From Chloroflexota bacterium (GTDB lineage Bacteria > Chloroflexota > Anaerolineae > J036 > Brachytrichaceae), in the NCBI GenBank assembly GCA_025354985.1, contig JANXLU010000010.1:62001-126000 (forward strand): a DNA stretch of 64,000 bases, given 5' to 3'. Under the pieces are notes generated by a model. That model did no database searches. It saw nothing but the letters and a program-made list of their open reading frames with translations, and was not told where the DNA came from. Positions 49,041 to 62,170 of the stretch are shown here, piece by piece. The first letter of the stretch is position 1. Every line of letters starts with the position of its first letter. The position numbers were made by a program, and so were the translations under genes.

Positions 49041-51349
49041 GGATCAACTGTGAACATCGGCTGATCCTCGGTATCCTCTGCATGTCCCGACATGATGGGC
49101 AGCACCACCCGATCATTTCCGTTGTAAACGACCACGGTGCCCCGCAATGACGACCGGTTGGCCCCCACATCAAAGACATGCCGGTCAAGAACCTCGCTCC
49201 CGGCAATCCATTTCAAGGTGGGGATGGCCCCAAGCGCCGGCTCGGAATCGTGGCCCAAATAAAGCCCCTCTCCATCCAACCGCACACTAACCTTATAGTT
49301 CACATCAAGCGGGCGCAATGCCCGCCAGTTCAAATCAATCACAACCCGGGCGCCTTCCCGCCACGCGTGCGCACCCACCAGGGCCATGGCATCGCCAAAT
49401 CGAGTTGCGTTTGCCGGGATCAAGACCGGCTTCGATGACCCCAATTCAAGCGTTGCAAACGGAATAGTCGCACCGCCTCCCGCGTTTAGAAATTGACGGT
49501 CTCCGTTATAGGCGCCAACGACTATATGTACCGCGCCGCCGCCCAATCGCGAGGACGGTAACGCCATCTGTTTGCGTACGGATTGCACCTGTCCCGGGTT
49601 AAGCCTCGGATCGAGTCTAAAGTCTACGTTCGTGCCCACCCGCCCATCCGGCAGCATGATGCGCACGGTAACGGAGTCGCCATCAATAATTGGACCACGC
49701 GCCACCACGGTCACAATGACATCGACCGTGCTATCCAGGTATGCTTTCTCGGGTAGTTTGACGCTCAGCACGAGAATTCGCCCATCAAAAATGGCGCCCG
49801 CCTGTTTGGGGGATGTGACCGGACACGGAAACAGTTCCCAGGCTGGCAGCTCATTTTGCGGGATTGCACACAATCCGTGCGAAGCAAACGCTTCGGCAAA
49901 GAAACTGGTGGCGTAAACGCCTTGGCCATTTGTCACCGCTTCGCCTGCGCGTTCTGCAAATGTATCCTCATACGCGTGTGCGCCCGCGGGCGGCACATAG
50001 GTGACGGTCACATCGCGGCGAAAGCCCTCGATGTCCTGAAGTGCCCACATCGGCGTCGCCTCGTTCCACTGCGCCAATACGTTCCCGCCCGGCGCAGCGT
50101 TTTCGAGAACCCCGTGGGCAGCCTGACGCGTATCGTGCCAGCTGGCCAGTTCCGCAAAGCTGGGATAGCGCGCCACCCCATTCAGACATGCCGCGCCCAG
50201 TGCCAACCCGGCCAGGACCGGGCCAGCAATTTGCACACCCCTGCTGGCGCCATTCCAGACCAGAAGTTCACGCAACCCCAATCCCAGCACCGTCGCAAGG
50301 ATGATCCACGCAGGCAGGGCATACTCCATTGTTTGCGGCGCCCGGTATGTCAGCGCCACAAACAAGTGAACGACCGCCGCACCAAGCAATCCCAGTGCCT
50401 GCACCGGCCGGCGAAACAGCAAAATCAAAGCAGATGGGGCCATCGCGAAAAGCAACGGGTAGCCAAATTGAAACTGCAGCAGCCCGGGCAGCAGCGCCAA
50501 CCGGTCCCAAAGTAGCGCCGGCGTGGCAAACGCAAACAAATCGCCCGCAAAACCACGCGCAAAGATGTGAAAGAGTAACCCGTCAACCGTGCCCAGACTC
50601 CCGGGAGCAAACCGTGCACCGGCTGCGTCACGTATCGGCAAATACAGCCACACAACCTGGGTTGTAATGCCTGCAAGCACCGCCAGCGCAAGCTCGCGCA
50701 ACCATAGTCTATGTGCGCGCGGCTGGGAATCGCGGCCCCCCTCGCGAAACCAGCGCACCAACACAATCAATCCGAGCCAAATTCCTACAAACGCCAGTGA
50801 TGCGTGATGCCCAAGCGCCAGCCCAAGTACCAAAACAAAAGCAATCGGGTTCGGCCGCTCGCGAAGAAAAACCCACAAAAGCGCCGCCGTGCACAGGGCT
50901 GTCAGGCTGCGCACATTGACGGTCGTCGCCTGTGCCCAAAATGTCGTACTGGTGGCCAGGATCGCCGCGGAAGCGACCGCTGCCAAAATGGCTCCATTTG
51001 GCCGATCACGTTGTGCACCAGCCCCGAAAGCGTGCGCTTCATGCGTGCCGATCACGGCGTCTCCAATAAGAGTCAGCGTCCCGGCCGCGAACAGTGCTGA
51101 TAAAAATGACATCCGCGCATAGGGATTGGCGATCGGCACATGTGCCACCAACCAGTTCAGCATCGTATACAGCGGATAGCCGGGGGGATGCGGCACACCC
51201 AGCAGCCAGCCGGCGATTTGCAATTCACCGCTATCAGCGGCTTGCACATCCGTGTTTAGGGTGATCGTATAAACGATCAGCCCACAAACAAATATTGCCG
51301 CCAGTACCACCCGTCGCACGGCAGGCACTGTACACCAGCGTAATCTCAC
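49037..51349 (-). CDS. DUF2723 multi-pass membrane protein (glycosyltransferase-like)
   Basis: A 770-residue protein with 10-12 predicted helices in the first 450 residues and a soluble extracytoplasmic beta domain after that (about 480-770). The DUF2723 signature is near the N-terminus: ADSGELQIAGWLLGVPHPPGYPLY, quoted in part (DSGELQIAGWLLGVPHPPG), with an acidic residue and PPGYP as in GT-C fold protein O-mannosyltransferases and related enzymes. It probably transfers a sugar from a lipid carrier on the outer face. The GTG start overlaps the stop of the monooxygenase gene (GTGA). Confidence 0.87.
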   Translation of the reverse strand: MRLRWCTVPAVRRVVLAAIFVCGLIVYTITLNTDVQAADSGELQIAGWLLGVPHPPGYPLYTMLNWLVAHVPIANPYARMSFLSALFAAGTLTLIGDAVIGTHEAHAFGAGAQRDRPNGAILAAVASAAILATSTTFWAQATTVNVRSLTALCTAALLWVFLRERPNPIAFVLVLGLALGHHASLAFVGIWLGLIVLVRWFREGGRDSQPRAHRLWLRELALAVLAGITTQVVWLYLPIRDAAGARFAPGSLGTVDGLLFHIFARGFAGDLFAFATPALLWDRLALLPGLLQFQFGYPLLFAMAPSALILLFRRPVQALGLLGAAVVHLFVALTYRAPQTMEYALPAWIILATVLGLGLRELLVWNGASRGVQIAGPVLAGLALGAACLNGVARYPSFAELASWHDTRQAAHGVLENAAPGGNVLAQWNEATPMWALQDIEGFRRDVTVTYVPPAGAHAYEDTFAERAGEAVTNGQGVYATSFFAEAFASHGLCAIPQNELPAWELFPCPVTSPKQAGAIFDGRILVLSVKLPEKAYLDSTVDVIVTVVARGPIIDGDSVTVRIMLPDGRVGTNVDFRLDPRLNPGQVQSVRKQMALPSSRLGGGAVHIVVGAYNGDRQFLNAGGGATIPFATLELGSSKPVLIPANATRFGDAMALVGAHAWREGARVVIDLNWRALRPLDVNYKVSVRLDGEGLYLGHDSEPALGAIPTLKWIAGSEVLDRHVFDVGANRSSLRGTVVVYNGNDRVVLPIMSGHAEDTEDQPMFTVDP

Positions 51350-52689
51350 GCGAACAACGTGATCAGGTGCTCCAACTGCTTGCGATAGCTGTAATGCTCA
51401 ACTTCCACATAATGCCGCGTGCTCTCAACATAGCGGATGCCCCGATTGATCGGCGCCGCCCCCGTTGCCTTGCGCGCCCGGAACATGCCGGCCTGTGCCG
51501 CTCCGCTCTTATCGGCCAACAGAAATTTAACCAAAAGTCGGGCCTGAGCATCCACGAGGGCCCATTGACCGCTGTCGGGCTGAATTAGCCCCAGCACGAA
51601 CAAATTGTCATAGGTGGGGTGAAACACGTTCATAAACAAGCGCGGTCTACCGTCGTGCCAATTCAAATAGCTCTTGTCCAGGAATGGAAAAACTATGTTA
51701 AAACCGGTTGCAAACACGGCCACATCTATTTCCTCGCGGGAGCCATCCTTAAACACCACTGTCTTGCCAGCGAACTCGGCAACATCCGGTTTGTGCGTAA
51801 TGTCACCCTGACCATAGTGATACAGAATTTGCTGATTGACGATCGGGTGGGTTTCGTAAAACTTGTGATCAGGCTTGGGCAGGCCATATTGCTGCGGCTC
51901 GCCGATCAGCAGTTTTAGCGAGATCGACACAAGCAGCCGCTGAATCACCAGCGGCAGTCCCATCTTTAGGAATCCCTCATTAACCTGGTCGCTGGGTTTG
52001 CCAAATGCAAACTTGGGCGAGTAATAGTAGCCGCGCCGGGTGCTGTGTAAGGTGCGCGTGGCATGTTGCGCACTCTCAACCACGATGTCACAACCGCTGT
52101 TGCCTGCCCCCACCACCAACACACGTTGATCCCGCAACACATCCGGGGTCTTATATTGACACGAGTGCAGCGCTACTCCATCAAATGTGCCGGCATAGTC
52201 CGGCCATTTTGGGTCCCAGTTGTGACCGTTGCACACCACCACGCCCGCGTATGTCCGCAGTTCCGTGCTGCCGTCTGCGTATTGCACCGTGACGTCCCAC
52301 AGCGGGGATGCGTCGTCGCTCAGGCTGGCGGGATGCGGGCGCACCTCGCGCACAATTACCCCAAACGCAATGTGCTCGTCAATCTTAAATTGCCAGGCAT
52401 AGGCCTTGAAATAGGCATGCACTTGCCAGTGGTTTGGGTAATGCGGGTAGTCCGCCGGCATGGGAAAGTCCGGTATCTCGGTCAGTCCCTTGCTGGAAAT
52501 AAGATGCGTGCTCTTATAAACGCTGCTCCCTGGGCGGCCGTAACACCAATTGCCACCAACATCGTCGTTTTTCTCAATCACATCACACGCGATTCCTGCT
52601 GCCAATAGGTGCCGGGCCGCAATAAGACCACTTGATCCCGCGCCGATAACGCAATACGTGTTGTTGGTTGTTGTGGTAGCTGCTGACAT
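51346..52689 (-). CDS. Flavin-containing monooxygenase
   Basis: A 447-residue FAD- and NADPH-dependent enzyme. It has the FAD motif GAGSSGL near the N-terminus, the FMO identifying motif in FDGVALHSCQYK, the NADPH motif GAGNSGCD near residue 192, and FATGFN near the end. Such enzymes oxygenate nucleophilic N or S atoms, or act as Baeyer-Villiger enzymes. TAAAAT (52701-52696) ends 6 nt before the ATG: leaderless. It lies just downstream of the rRNA operon with its own promoter, and is coupled to the DUF2723 gene. Confidence 0.93.
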   Translation of the reverse strand: MSAATTTTNNTYCVIGAGSSGLIAARHLLAAGIACDVIEKNDDVGGNWCYGRPGSSVYKSTHLISSKGLTEIPDFPMPADYPHYPNHWQVHAYFKAYAWQFKIDEHIAFGVIVREVRPHPASLSDDASPLWDVTVQYADGSTELRTYAGVVVCNGHNWDPKWPDYAGTFDGVALHSCQYKTPDVLRDQRVLVVGAGNSGCDIVVESAQHATRTLHSTRRGYYYSPKFAFGKPSDQVNEGFLKMGLPLVIQRLLVSISLKLLIGEPQQYGLPKPDHKFYETHPIVNQQILYHYGQGDITHKPDVAEFAGKTVVFKDGSREEIDVAVFATGFNIVFPFLDKSYLNWHDGRPRLFMNVFHPTYDNLFVLGLIQPDSGQWALVDAQARLLVKFLLADKSGAAQAGMFRARKATGAAPINRGIRYVESTRHYVEVEHYSYRKQLEHLITLFA

Positions 52690-52739
52690 CCGGCTATTTT
52701 ATGACGCACGTCCAAAACAGGCCGAAAAAAGCAAAAAGT

Positions 52740-52859
52740 CCCCTGGCAATGACCTACTCTCGCATGCAGTCACCCACATACTACCATCAGCGCTGACGAG
52801 CTTAACTTCCGGGTTCGGGATGGGACCGGGTGTGACCTCGTCGCTCAAATCACCAAGAG
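52740..52859 (-). rRNA. rrf: 5S ribosomal RNA
   Basis: About 120 nt with the conserved core (CCCATCCCGAACCCGGAAGTT, given in part: CCGAACCCGGAAGTTAAGC) and a terminal helix between CTCTTGGTGAT and ATTGCCAGGGG. Ends are estimated from that helix. The transcript then runs into T-rich sequence (TTTTTGCTTTTTT), a probable end of the operon. Confidence 0.93.
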
Positions 52860-52930
52860 ACTTATTTGCTATCAGGTGCAAAGCACCCTAAAAACTGAAT
52901 AGAACTGATTTTTGGACATCGTGTCAATGG

Positions 52931-52960
52931 GCGAGAAACGTCAATTTCTCTGCATCATGT
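52931..52960 (-). other. Processing stem of 23S rRNA, 3' arm (5' arm at 55871-55900)
   Basis: The 30 bases here are nearly the reverse complement of those at 55871-55900, on the other side of the 23S gene. Both share, for instance, TCAATTTCTC and GCATCATGT on the appropriate strand. In the precursor they form the long double-stranded stem cut by RNase III to release 23S rRNA. Confidence 0.8.
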
Positions 52961-52967
52961 AAAAAAC

Positions 52968-55872
<2,905 letters not shown>

Positions 55873-55991
55873 ATGATGCGGAGAAATTGAATTTCCCGCT
55901 TTACTACTCTATTGTTGAGATTTGATGTCTTATATCAATTCTATTCAGTTTTTAAGGTACTTTGGTTTCCCCGGTTTCCCAGGTTCACCAT

Positions 55992-56064
55992 TGGAGACTA
56001 CGGGATTCGAACCCGTGACCTCTCGCTTGCAAAGCGAGCGCTCTCCCAACTAAGCTAAGTCCCC
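55992..56064 (-). tRNA. tRNA-Ala (TGC)
   Basis: A 73-nt cloverleaf in the 16S-23S spacer: acceptor GGGGACT/AGTCTCC, anticodon loop TTTGCAA (anticodon TGC, complement at 56029-56031) and T arm GGTTCGAATCC. The 3' CCA is not encoded. This is the usual second spacer tRNA. Confidence 0.97.
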
Positions 56065-56079
56065 TTCTGACAAGGAAGA

Positions 56080-56153
56080 TGAGCGATTCAAGACTCGAAC
56101 TTGAGACCTTCCCCTTATCAGAGGGATGCTCTAACCAACTGAGCTAATCGCCC
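56080..56153 (-). tRNA. tRNA-Ile (GAT)
   Basis: A 74-nt cloverleaf in the 16S-23S spacer: acceptor GGGCGAT/ATCGCTC (one G-U), anticodon loop CTGATAA (anticodon GAT, complement at 56117-56119) and T arm AGTTCGAGTCT. The 3' CCA is not encoded. It lies 15 nt upstream of tRNA-Ala. Confidence 0.97.
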
Positions 56154-56312
56154 AATCTGAGCACCAGGCTTCAGCCTGGCACCATAGCTGCCCTTTAGCA
56201 GCTAAAGAGTGATAGAGAAACCCGAATTCATACAAATCCGGTCGTAATTCACACCGCTGCGAATTACTCAAACCTAGGGATCAATTACCGAAGTAGTTGA
56301 TTTTTGTTCCCT

Positions 56313-57806
<1,494 letters not shown>

Positions 57807-57891
57807 TTTGTCCATGTGTTAGCAAGCTGCTAACAAAAAAATTTTCAATGACCCGAACTTGTGTGTTCTCGAATCTCTCTACCACTCTTCA

Positions 57892-57906
57892 ATTGTTAAA
57901 GGGCTG
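57892..57906 (-). promoter_or_regulatory. boxA antitermination element of the rRNA leader
   Basis: On the minus strand GCCCTTTAACAATTG closely resembles boxA (TGCTCTTTAACA), the NusB/NusE binding site that prevents premature termination of rRNA synthesis. It lies about 20 nt downstream of the promoter, in the 16S leader. Confidence 0.8.
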
Positions 57907-57925
57907 CTTGTTTAGAAGCCGGTGA

Positions 57926-57954
57926 ATCATACTCATCGGAGGGTGTTTTGTCAA
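57926..57954 (-). promoter_or_regulatory. rRNA operon promoter
   Basis: TTGACA (57954-57949) and TATGAT (57931-57926) on the minus strand, 17 bp apart, make a near-perfect housekeeping promoter. It would start about 115 nt upstream of the 16S 5' end. Confidence 0.92.
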
Positions 57955-57959
57955 GAGGC

Positions 57960-58231
57960 TGAACCTTAAATTTTTGTGGAACTTTTGGTTCTGCTTCCCG
58001 TCTTTCACTTCCACCGACGTGTGGATTCTTTGGCTTTTAATGTGCGCCCCGCAACGTGCATTTCACTGCTTGTCTTGGGGGACGAGACTATATGCGCCAG
58101 AGCTCCAAATGTCAATAGGCTGGAGCACGCAACCAACCTTAAATTTATGCCAACGACTCATCAACAATATTCGCCTGAATATCAACAGTTTTGCCTCCAC
58201 TGTCAACAGGCGGGTGCTATTATTCGGATTC
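57960..58231. promoter_or_regulatory. Intergenic region with 21-bp-spaced TCAACA repeats before the VOC gene
   Basis: No gene is supported in this 270-bp gap; the frame open through it lacks a start signal. TCAACA occurs at 58161, 58182 and 58203, exactly 21 bp (two helical turns) apart. ATATTC-GCCT-GAATAT (58169-58184) is a short palindrome between the first two. The last repeat falls between the -35 and -10 positions of the downstream promoter, whose -10 is TATTAT (58218-58223). Confidence 0.55.
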
Positions 58232-58579
58232 ATGCTCGGCCCGCTCAATCGCATCATTCTGTTCGTAAAGGATGTCCCGCGCTGCGCCGCCTTCTACAAG
58301 GATGTCCTCGGTCTTGAATCGTCCGGCTACGCCGACGCAAAATGGATCACATTCAGCGCTGGTGGATGCCTCCTTTCTCTCCATCAAGGAGCGGCCGCCT
58401 CTACCAGCCGAAAACCAAAATACACCCAAATTGTGTTCGAAGTCGCCGACGTGTCCGCCGCGCGTGACCAGCTGCTGTCCCGCAATGTGCAAATGGACAA
58501 AATAATCGATGGCGATGGCTTTGCCTTCTGCAACGGCCGCGATCCCGAAGGCAATTGGTTTCAAATCAGCAGCAGATAA
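58232..58579 (+). CDS. VOC-superfamily protein (glyoxalase/bleomycin-resistance fold)
   Basis: A 115-residue protein with the paired beta-alpha-beta-beta-beta modules of the VOC fold: NRIILFVKDVPRCAAFYKDV, ...KWITFSAGGCLLSLH, then QIVFEVADVSAARDQLL and FCNGRDPEGNWFQI. Metal-binding His/Glu positions look incomplete, so the activity (lyase, dioxygenase or binding) is open. I start it at ATG 58232, where TATTAT ends 8 nt upstream; about 85 codons of open frame before this look non-coding. It is convergent with the transglutaminase gene. Confidence 0.85.
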   Translation: MLGPLNRIILFVKDVPRCAAFYKDVLGLESSGYADAKWITFSAGGCLLSLHQGAAASTSRKPKYTQIVFEVADVSAARDQLLSRNVQMDKIIDGDGFAFCNGRDPEGNWFQISSR

Positions 58580-58585
58580 TCTTCG

Positions 58586-59389
58586 CTATAGCGCCCGCAC
58601 CTGCACCTCAACCGCCATCTCCTCATGCGCCGCGCCCAGGTAAATCCCCCGCGTGGGCGACACATCCGCATAGTCCCGCCCCAGCGCCACCCGTACATAA
58701 TAGGGCGACTGCACCGCATCATGTGTCGGATCCAGCGACAGCCATCCCTCGCCCGCGATAAACACATCCACCCAGGCATGAGACGCCGCATGCTCACTGG
58801 CATTCTGCGGGGTAAACAAATAGCCGCTCACATACCGCGCCGGCAGGTTTTGCGCCCGGCACAGCGCGATCATAAGATGCGCATAGTCCTGACACACGCC
58901 GCCGGGTAGGTCAAGCACCTCATCAGCGTTTGTGTTCACATCCGACACGCCCTTGATATACGGAATCTGGCTGTGCGCAGCCCGCATCAATGCCAGGGCC
59001 TGTTCACGCGCCCCATCACCAGTGGCATGAGCAACCGAAAGGTCACGTAATCGTGCCGTCACAGGCACATAGTGCGACGGCAGACAATAGTCATACGCAT
59101 CAATCGGCGAAAGCTCCTGGATGTCGTTCTCATACCGCTCCGCGGTAAGCACCTGCGATACCGAAACAGCGCGCAGCTTGCTGTGTGAGCTCATCACATC
59201 AAAGTAGCGCACATCGTTGCCAAACCGATCCGCATATTGAAACACCTCGCCCCGCGGGTCGGTATTCACCATAAACGACAGACACCGTTGCCCGCCCGCG
59301 TCCAGCGGGCGCAGCCGCATCTCGGTGTAGGCCTCGCTGATCGGCTGATCATATTCAAAGGTGGTACTGTGTTCAATCGTTAATCGCAT
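58586..59389 (-). CDS. Transglutaminase-like cysteine protease
   Basis: A 267-residue protein: a bacterial transglutaminase N-terminal beta domain (residues 1-95, RLTIEHSTTFEYDQPISEAY) and a papain-like core with Cys166 (GGVCQDYAHL), His204 (SHAWVDVF) and Asp220 (WLSLDPTHD). In genomes it is regularly encoded with CP-ATP-grasp and alpha-E proteins, which together are predicted to make and hydrolyse a peptide or amide modification. It is the last gene of that operon, 15 nt after the alpha-E gene. Confidence 0.94.
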   Translation of the reverse strand: MRLTIEHSTTFEYDQPISEAYTEMRLRPLDAGGQRCLSFMVNTDPRGEVFQYADRFGNDVRYFDVMSSHSKLRAVSVSQVLTAERYENDIQELSPIDAYDYCLPSHYVPVTARLRDLSVAHATGDGAREQALALMRAAHSQIPYIKGVSDVNTNADEVLDLPGGVCQDYAHLMIALCRAQNLPARYVSGYLFTPQNASEHAASHAWVDVFIAGEGWLSLDPTHDAVQSPYYVRVALGRDYADVSPTRGIYLGAAHEEMAVEVQVRAL

Positions 59390-59404
59390 ATGGCCGCCCG
59401 ACTC

Positions 59405-60394
59405 TCATTGTTGCTGTTGCGCTTGCTGCCCGCGTGCATCCGTCAGGATCACCTGGGTGTTGAAAAAACTGTGCGTGATCTCCTGGCCCACCTGATCCAG
59501 CCGCCCCAACAGACCGATCAACCAACCGTGGAGGTCATCCCGCAACAGCTCTAGAATATCCACATATTCCAGGTCCGAAACCATTCGCCCGACTGTGCGC
59601 AGCGCACCCTGCGCCGCCGACGTGCGCGTGGCGTTCATTGACAGGTTCTGCAGCGCTTGCTGGCAACCCCGCACACAAAAGGCCACCGCGCGTGGAAACT
59701 CCCGGTTAAGCAACAAAAATTCCGCCACCCTGCTCGCCTGGATCTGTGCCGCATGCGCCCGCCGAAAGGGTTCAAACGCACTGCATGATTTCAACATGGC
59801 GATCAGCTGCAATGTGGCCTCGGGCGAGCCATCCGCCAGCACCTGCGCGGTGGCAAATTTGACGTTTAAGATGCGCAGCGTCTGGCTTGCCCGCTCATGA
59901 TATTTGCCCAGCTCCATAAACTCAAACGCCTCGCCGTGCGTCATGGTCGCGTGGGCAATCCCCTCAAACGATTGTGAGCCGTCCCGAATCGACCTAAAGA
60001 ACCCGATTGGGCTGGCCAGCACCTCGGCCTTGTCCACATCCCGCGCATATAAATACAACCGGTTGATGTGTTCCCACATCTCAACCGTGATCTGCTCGCG
60101 CACCACCCGGGCGTTCTCGCGCGCCCGTTGTATGCACGTCACCACCGCGTTGGTGTTGTGCGGGTTCCAAACAAAGAAGTCGGTCACGCTCTCGGCGTTT
60201 GTATAGATATATTCCTTGCTAAACAGTGGCCATTCGCCCGTGATCGACACGATCGGATGCCACGCCAGGTCGGCGTCCACGTGCGGCGCATCCAACTGCG
60301 CTAGAAAATTCACCGCCAAAATCCGCGTCATGTCCTCGGCTCGCTCCATGTAGCGGGCCATCCAATAAATCGTCTCCGCCACCCGACTAAGCAT
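59405..60394 (-). CDS. Alpha-E domain protein (DUF403)
   Basis: A 329-residue all-helical protein. It begins [22 protein letters not shown], quoted here as its first 19 residues ([19 protein letters not shown]), the signature of alpha-E proteins. I set the start at ATG 60394, 8 nt inside the end of the ATP-grasp gene, because the conserved N-terminus begins exactly here. The C-terminus ends in a Gln-rich tail (RGQQAQQQQ). The biochemical role is unknown; it occurs with CP-ATP-grasp ligases and transglutaminases. Confidence 0.93.
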   Translation of the reverse strand: MLSRVAETIYWMARYMERAEDMTRILAVNFLAQLDAPHVDADLAWHPIVSITGEWPLFSKEYIYTNAESVTDFFVWNPHNTNAVVTCIQRARENARVVREQITVEMWEHINRLYLYARDVDKAEVLASPIGFFRSIRDGSQSFEGIAHATMTHGEAFEFMELGKYHERASQTLRILNVKFATAQVLADGSPEATLQLIAMLKSCSAFEPFRRAHAAQIQASRVAEFLLLNREFPRAVAFCVRGCQQALQNLSMNATRTSAAQGALRTVGRMVSDLEYVDILELLRDDLHGWLIGLLGRLDQVGQEITHSFFNTQVILTDARGQQAQQQQ

Positions 60395-61862
60395 CCAGCA
60401 CCCAGGTATCCTTGCTCCCGCCACCCTGCGACGAGTTCACCACCAGCGAGCCGCGCCGAAGCGCCACCCGCGTCAATCCACCCGGCACCAGTGTGACCCT
60501 GTCAGCCCCCTGCAAAATATATGGCCTCAGATCCACATGACACCCCGTCAGCTCATTCTCCACATAGGTTGGGTGACGTGACAAGGTCACCGTCGGCTGC
60601 GCGATAAAGTTGCGTGGGTTGGAGGTGATCTTGTCGCGAAATTGCTCGCGCTCTTCCCGCGACGCGTGCGGCCCGATCAACATGCCATAACCCCCGCTTT
60701 CGTTGACCGACTTGACCACCAGCTTGTCAAGGTTGGCCAGAATGTAACCCTGATCCTTTTCGCGATGCGCCATGTACGTGGGTACATTCTGCAAAATCGC
60801 GTCTTCGCCAAGATAGTATTTGATGATCTCAGGCACATACGCATACACCGCCTTGTCATCCGCCACCCCGGTGCCCATGGCGTTTACCAGGGTTACATTC
60901 CCCGCGCGATACGCGTTCAACAATCCGGCTACGCCCAGCATGCTATCCTGGCGAAACGCAAGCGGGTCGATATAGTCGTCGTCAATCCGGCGGTAGATTA
61001 CATCCACGTTCTTTAACCCGCGCGTGGTCCGCATAAATACCCTGTTGTCATGCACCACCAGATCCCGCCCCTGCACAATCTCAATCCCCATCTGTCGCGC
61101 CAGAAACGAATGCTCAAAATACGCGCTGTTGTAGATTCCCGGGGTCAACAGCACAATGGTCGGGTCGACCACATCGTGCGGCGCCACGCTGCGCATGGTG
61201 TGCAGCAATTCCTGAGGATAGTGCTCGATCGGCCGCACCCCATAGCTTGCAAACAATGAGGCAAACGTGCGCTTCAACGCCTGGCGGTTCTCCAGCATGT
61301 AGCTCACCCCCGATGGCGAGCGCAGATTATCTTCAAGCACAAAATAGCCGCCCTGAGCATCCCGGATTAAGTCCGTCCCCACGATGTGCACATAAATATC
61401 CTTCGGCACGCGAATCCCAATCATCGCCCGTTGAAAGTGCTTGGCCCCAAACACCAAATCGGCCGGCACAACCCCCGCCCGCAAAATCCGCTGCTCGTGA
61501 TACACATCCTTCAGGAACAGATTAAGCGCCATCACCCGCTGCGTCAGCCCGCGCTCAAGCGTGTCCCACTCCGTGTGCGGAATGATGCGCGGGATCAAAT
61601 CAAATGGAAAGATGCGCTCGATCCCTTCCGACTGCTGCGAGTACACCGTAAACGTGATCCCCTGATACAGAAAAAAGATGTCTGACTGTTGCCGGTGCTC
61701 GTTAAAGGCGTGCGGCGTGAACTGTCGCAACTGCTCGTACAGGGCACGATAGTGTTGGCGTGGCTCGCCCGATGAGGCAAACATCTCATCAAAAAACGAG
61801 CCCGGTTGATACGTCGCGGTAATGGGTGCTTCGGTGTTTCCTATGAATGCATCCGCGGGCAT
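60387..61862 (-). CDS. Circularly permuted ATP-grasp protein (type 2)
   Basis: A 491-residue predicted amidoligase. The recognisable blocks include [55 protein letters not shown] (phosphate and metal binding in the permuted fold), [29 protein letters not shown], and [16 protein letters not shown]. It should join an amino acid or peptide to an amine using ATP. TACTAT (61876-61871) ends 8 nt before the ATG, and TATACT overlaps it, so there is almost no leader. It is the first gene of the operon. Confidence 0.95.
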   Translation of the reverse strand: MPADAFIGNTEAPITATYQPGSFFDEMFASSGEPRQHYRALYEQLRQFTPHAFNEHRQQSDIFFLYQGITFTVYSQQSEGIERIFPFDLIPRIIPHTEWDTLERGLTQRVMALNLFLKDVYHEQRILRAGVVPADLVFGAKHFQRAMIGIRVPKDIYVHIVGTDLIRDAQGGYFVLEDNLRSPSGVSYMLENRQALKRTFASLFASYGVRPIEHYPQELLHTMRSVAPHDVVDPTIVLLTPGIYNSAYFEHSFLARQMGIEIVQGRDLVVHDNRVFMRTTRGLKNVDVIYRRIDDDYIDPLAFRQDSMLGVAGLLNAYRAGNVTLVNAMGTGVADDKAVYAYVPEIIKYYLGEDAILQNVPTYMAHREKDQGYILANLDKLVVKSVNESGGYGMLIGPHASREEREQFRDKITSNPRNFIAQPTVTLSRHPTYVENELTGCHVDLRPYILQGADRVTLVPGGLTRVALRRGSLVVNSSQGGGSKDTWVLDA

Positions 61863-62170
61863 GTGGGGTCATAGTATAGGGCAGGACTGGTGACGCCCGC
61901 CGATAGGAAGTTTTCAAAAACGCGTTGACTTTGAAGCATCCATGTTCAGCCTCGCTGCACCTACCTTAAATTTTTCTTGCCGTCACTACGCGAGCCTCAT
62001 ACACTAATCTCTTTTCCTCTACACCATGCGCCGTCAGTGCGGCAGAAACCGCCAATTCTTGCAAACGCTCGCCTACGCCCACACGCGCCATAACTTCCCC
62101 AAAAACCACTCGCCTCTAATAATTAGAATCCCCTCTTGACAATCTAATTATTCTCTATATACTTCCTAAT
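61863..62170. promoter_or_regulatory. Intergenic region with consensus leaderless promoter and palindrome
   Basis: TTGACA (62136-62141), a 16-bp spacer and TATACT (62158-62163) form a strong promoter whose -10 ends 7 nt before the ATG at 62171. TCTAATAATTAGA (62115-62127) is a perfect 13-bp palindrome 8 bp upstream of the -35. A half-similar TCTAATTATT (62143-62152) lies within the spacer. The remainder of the 300-bp gap shows no gene. Confidence 0.75.

Noticed and set aside
48877-49206. 109-codon minus-strand frame next to the GNAT gene
   Set aside because: It overlaps the end of the DUF2723 gene in another frame and reads as low-quality sequence without a start signal.
57974-58231. N-terminal extension of the VOC protein by 86 codons
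   Set aside because: The extension is not protein-like, covers the repeats and the -10 element, and VOC proteins begin directly with the fold.
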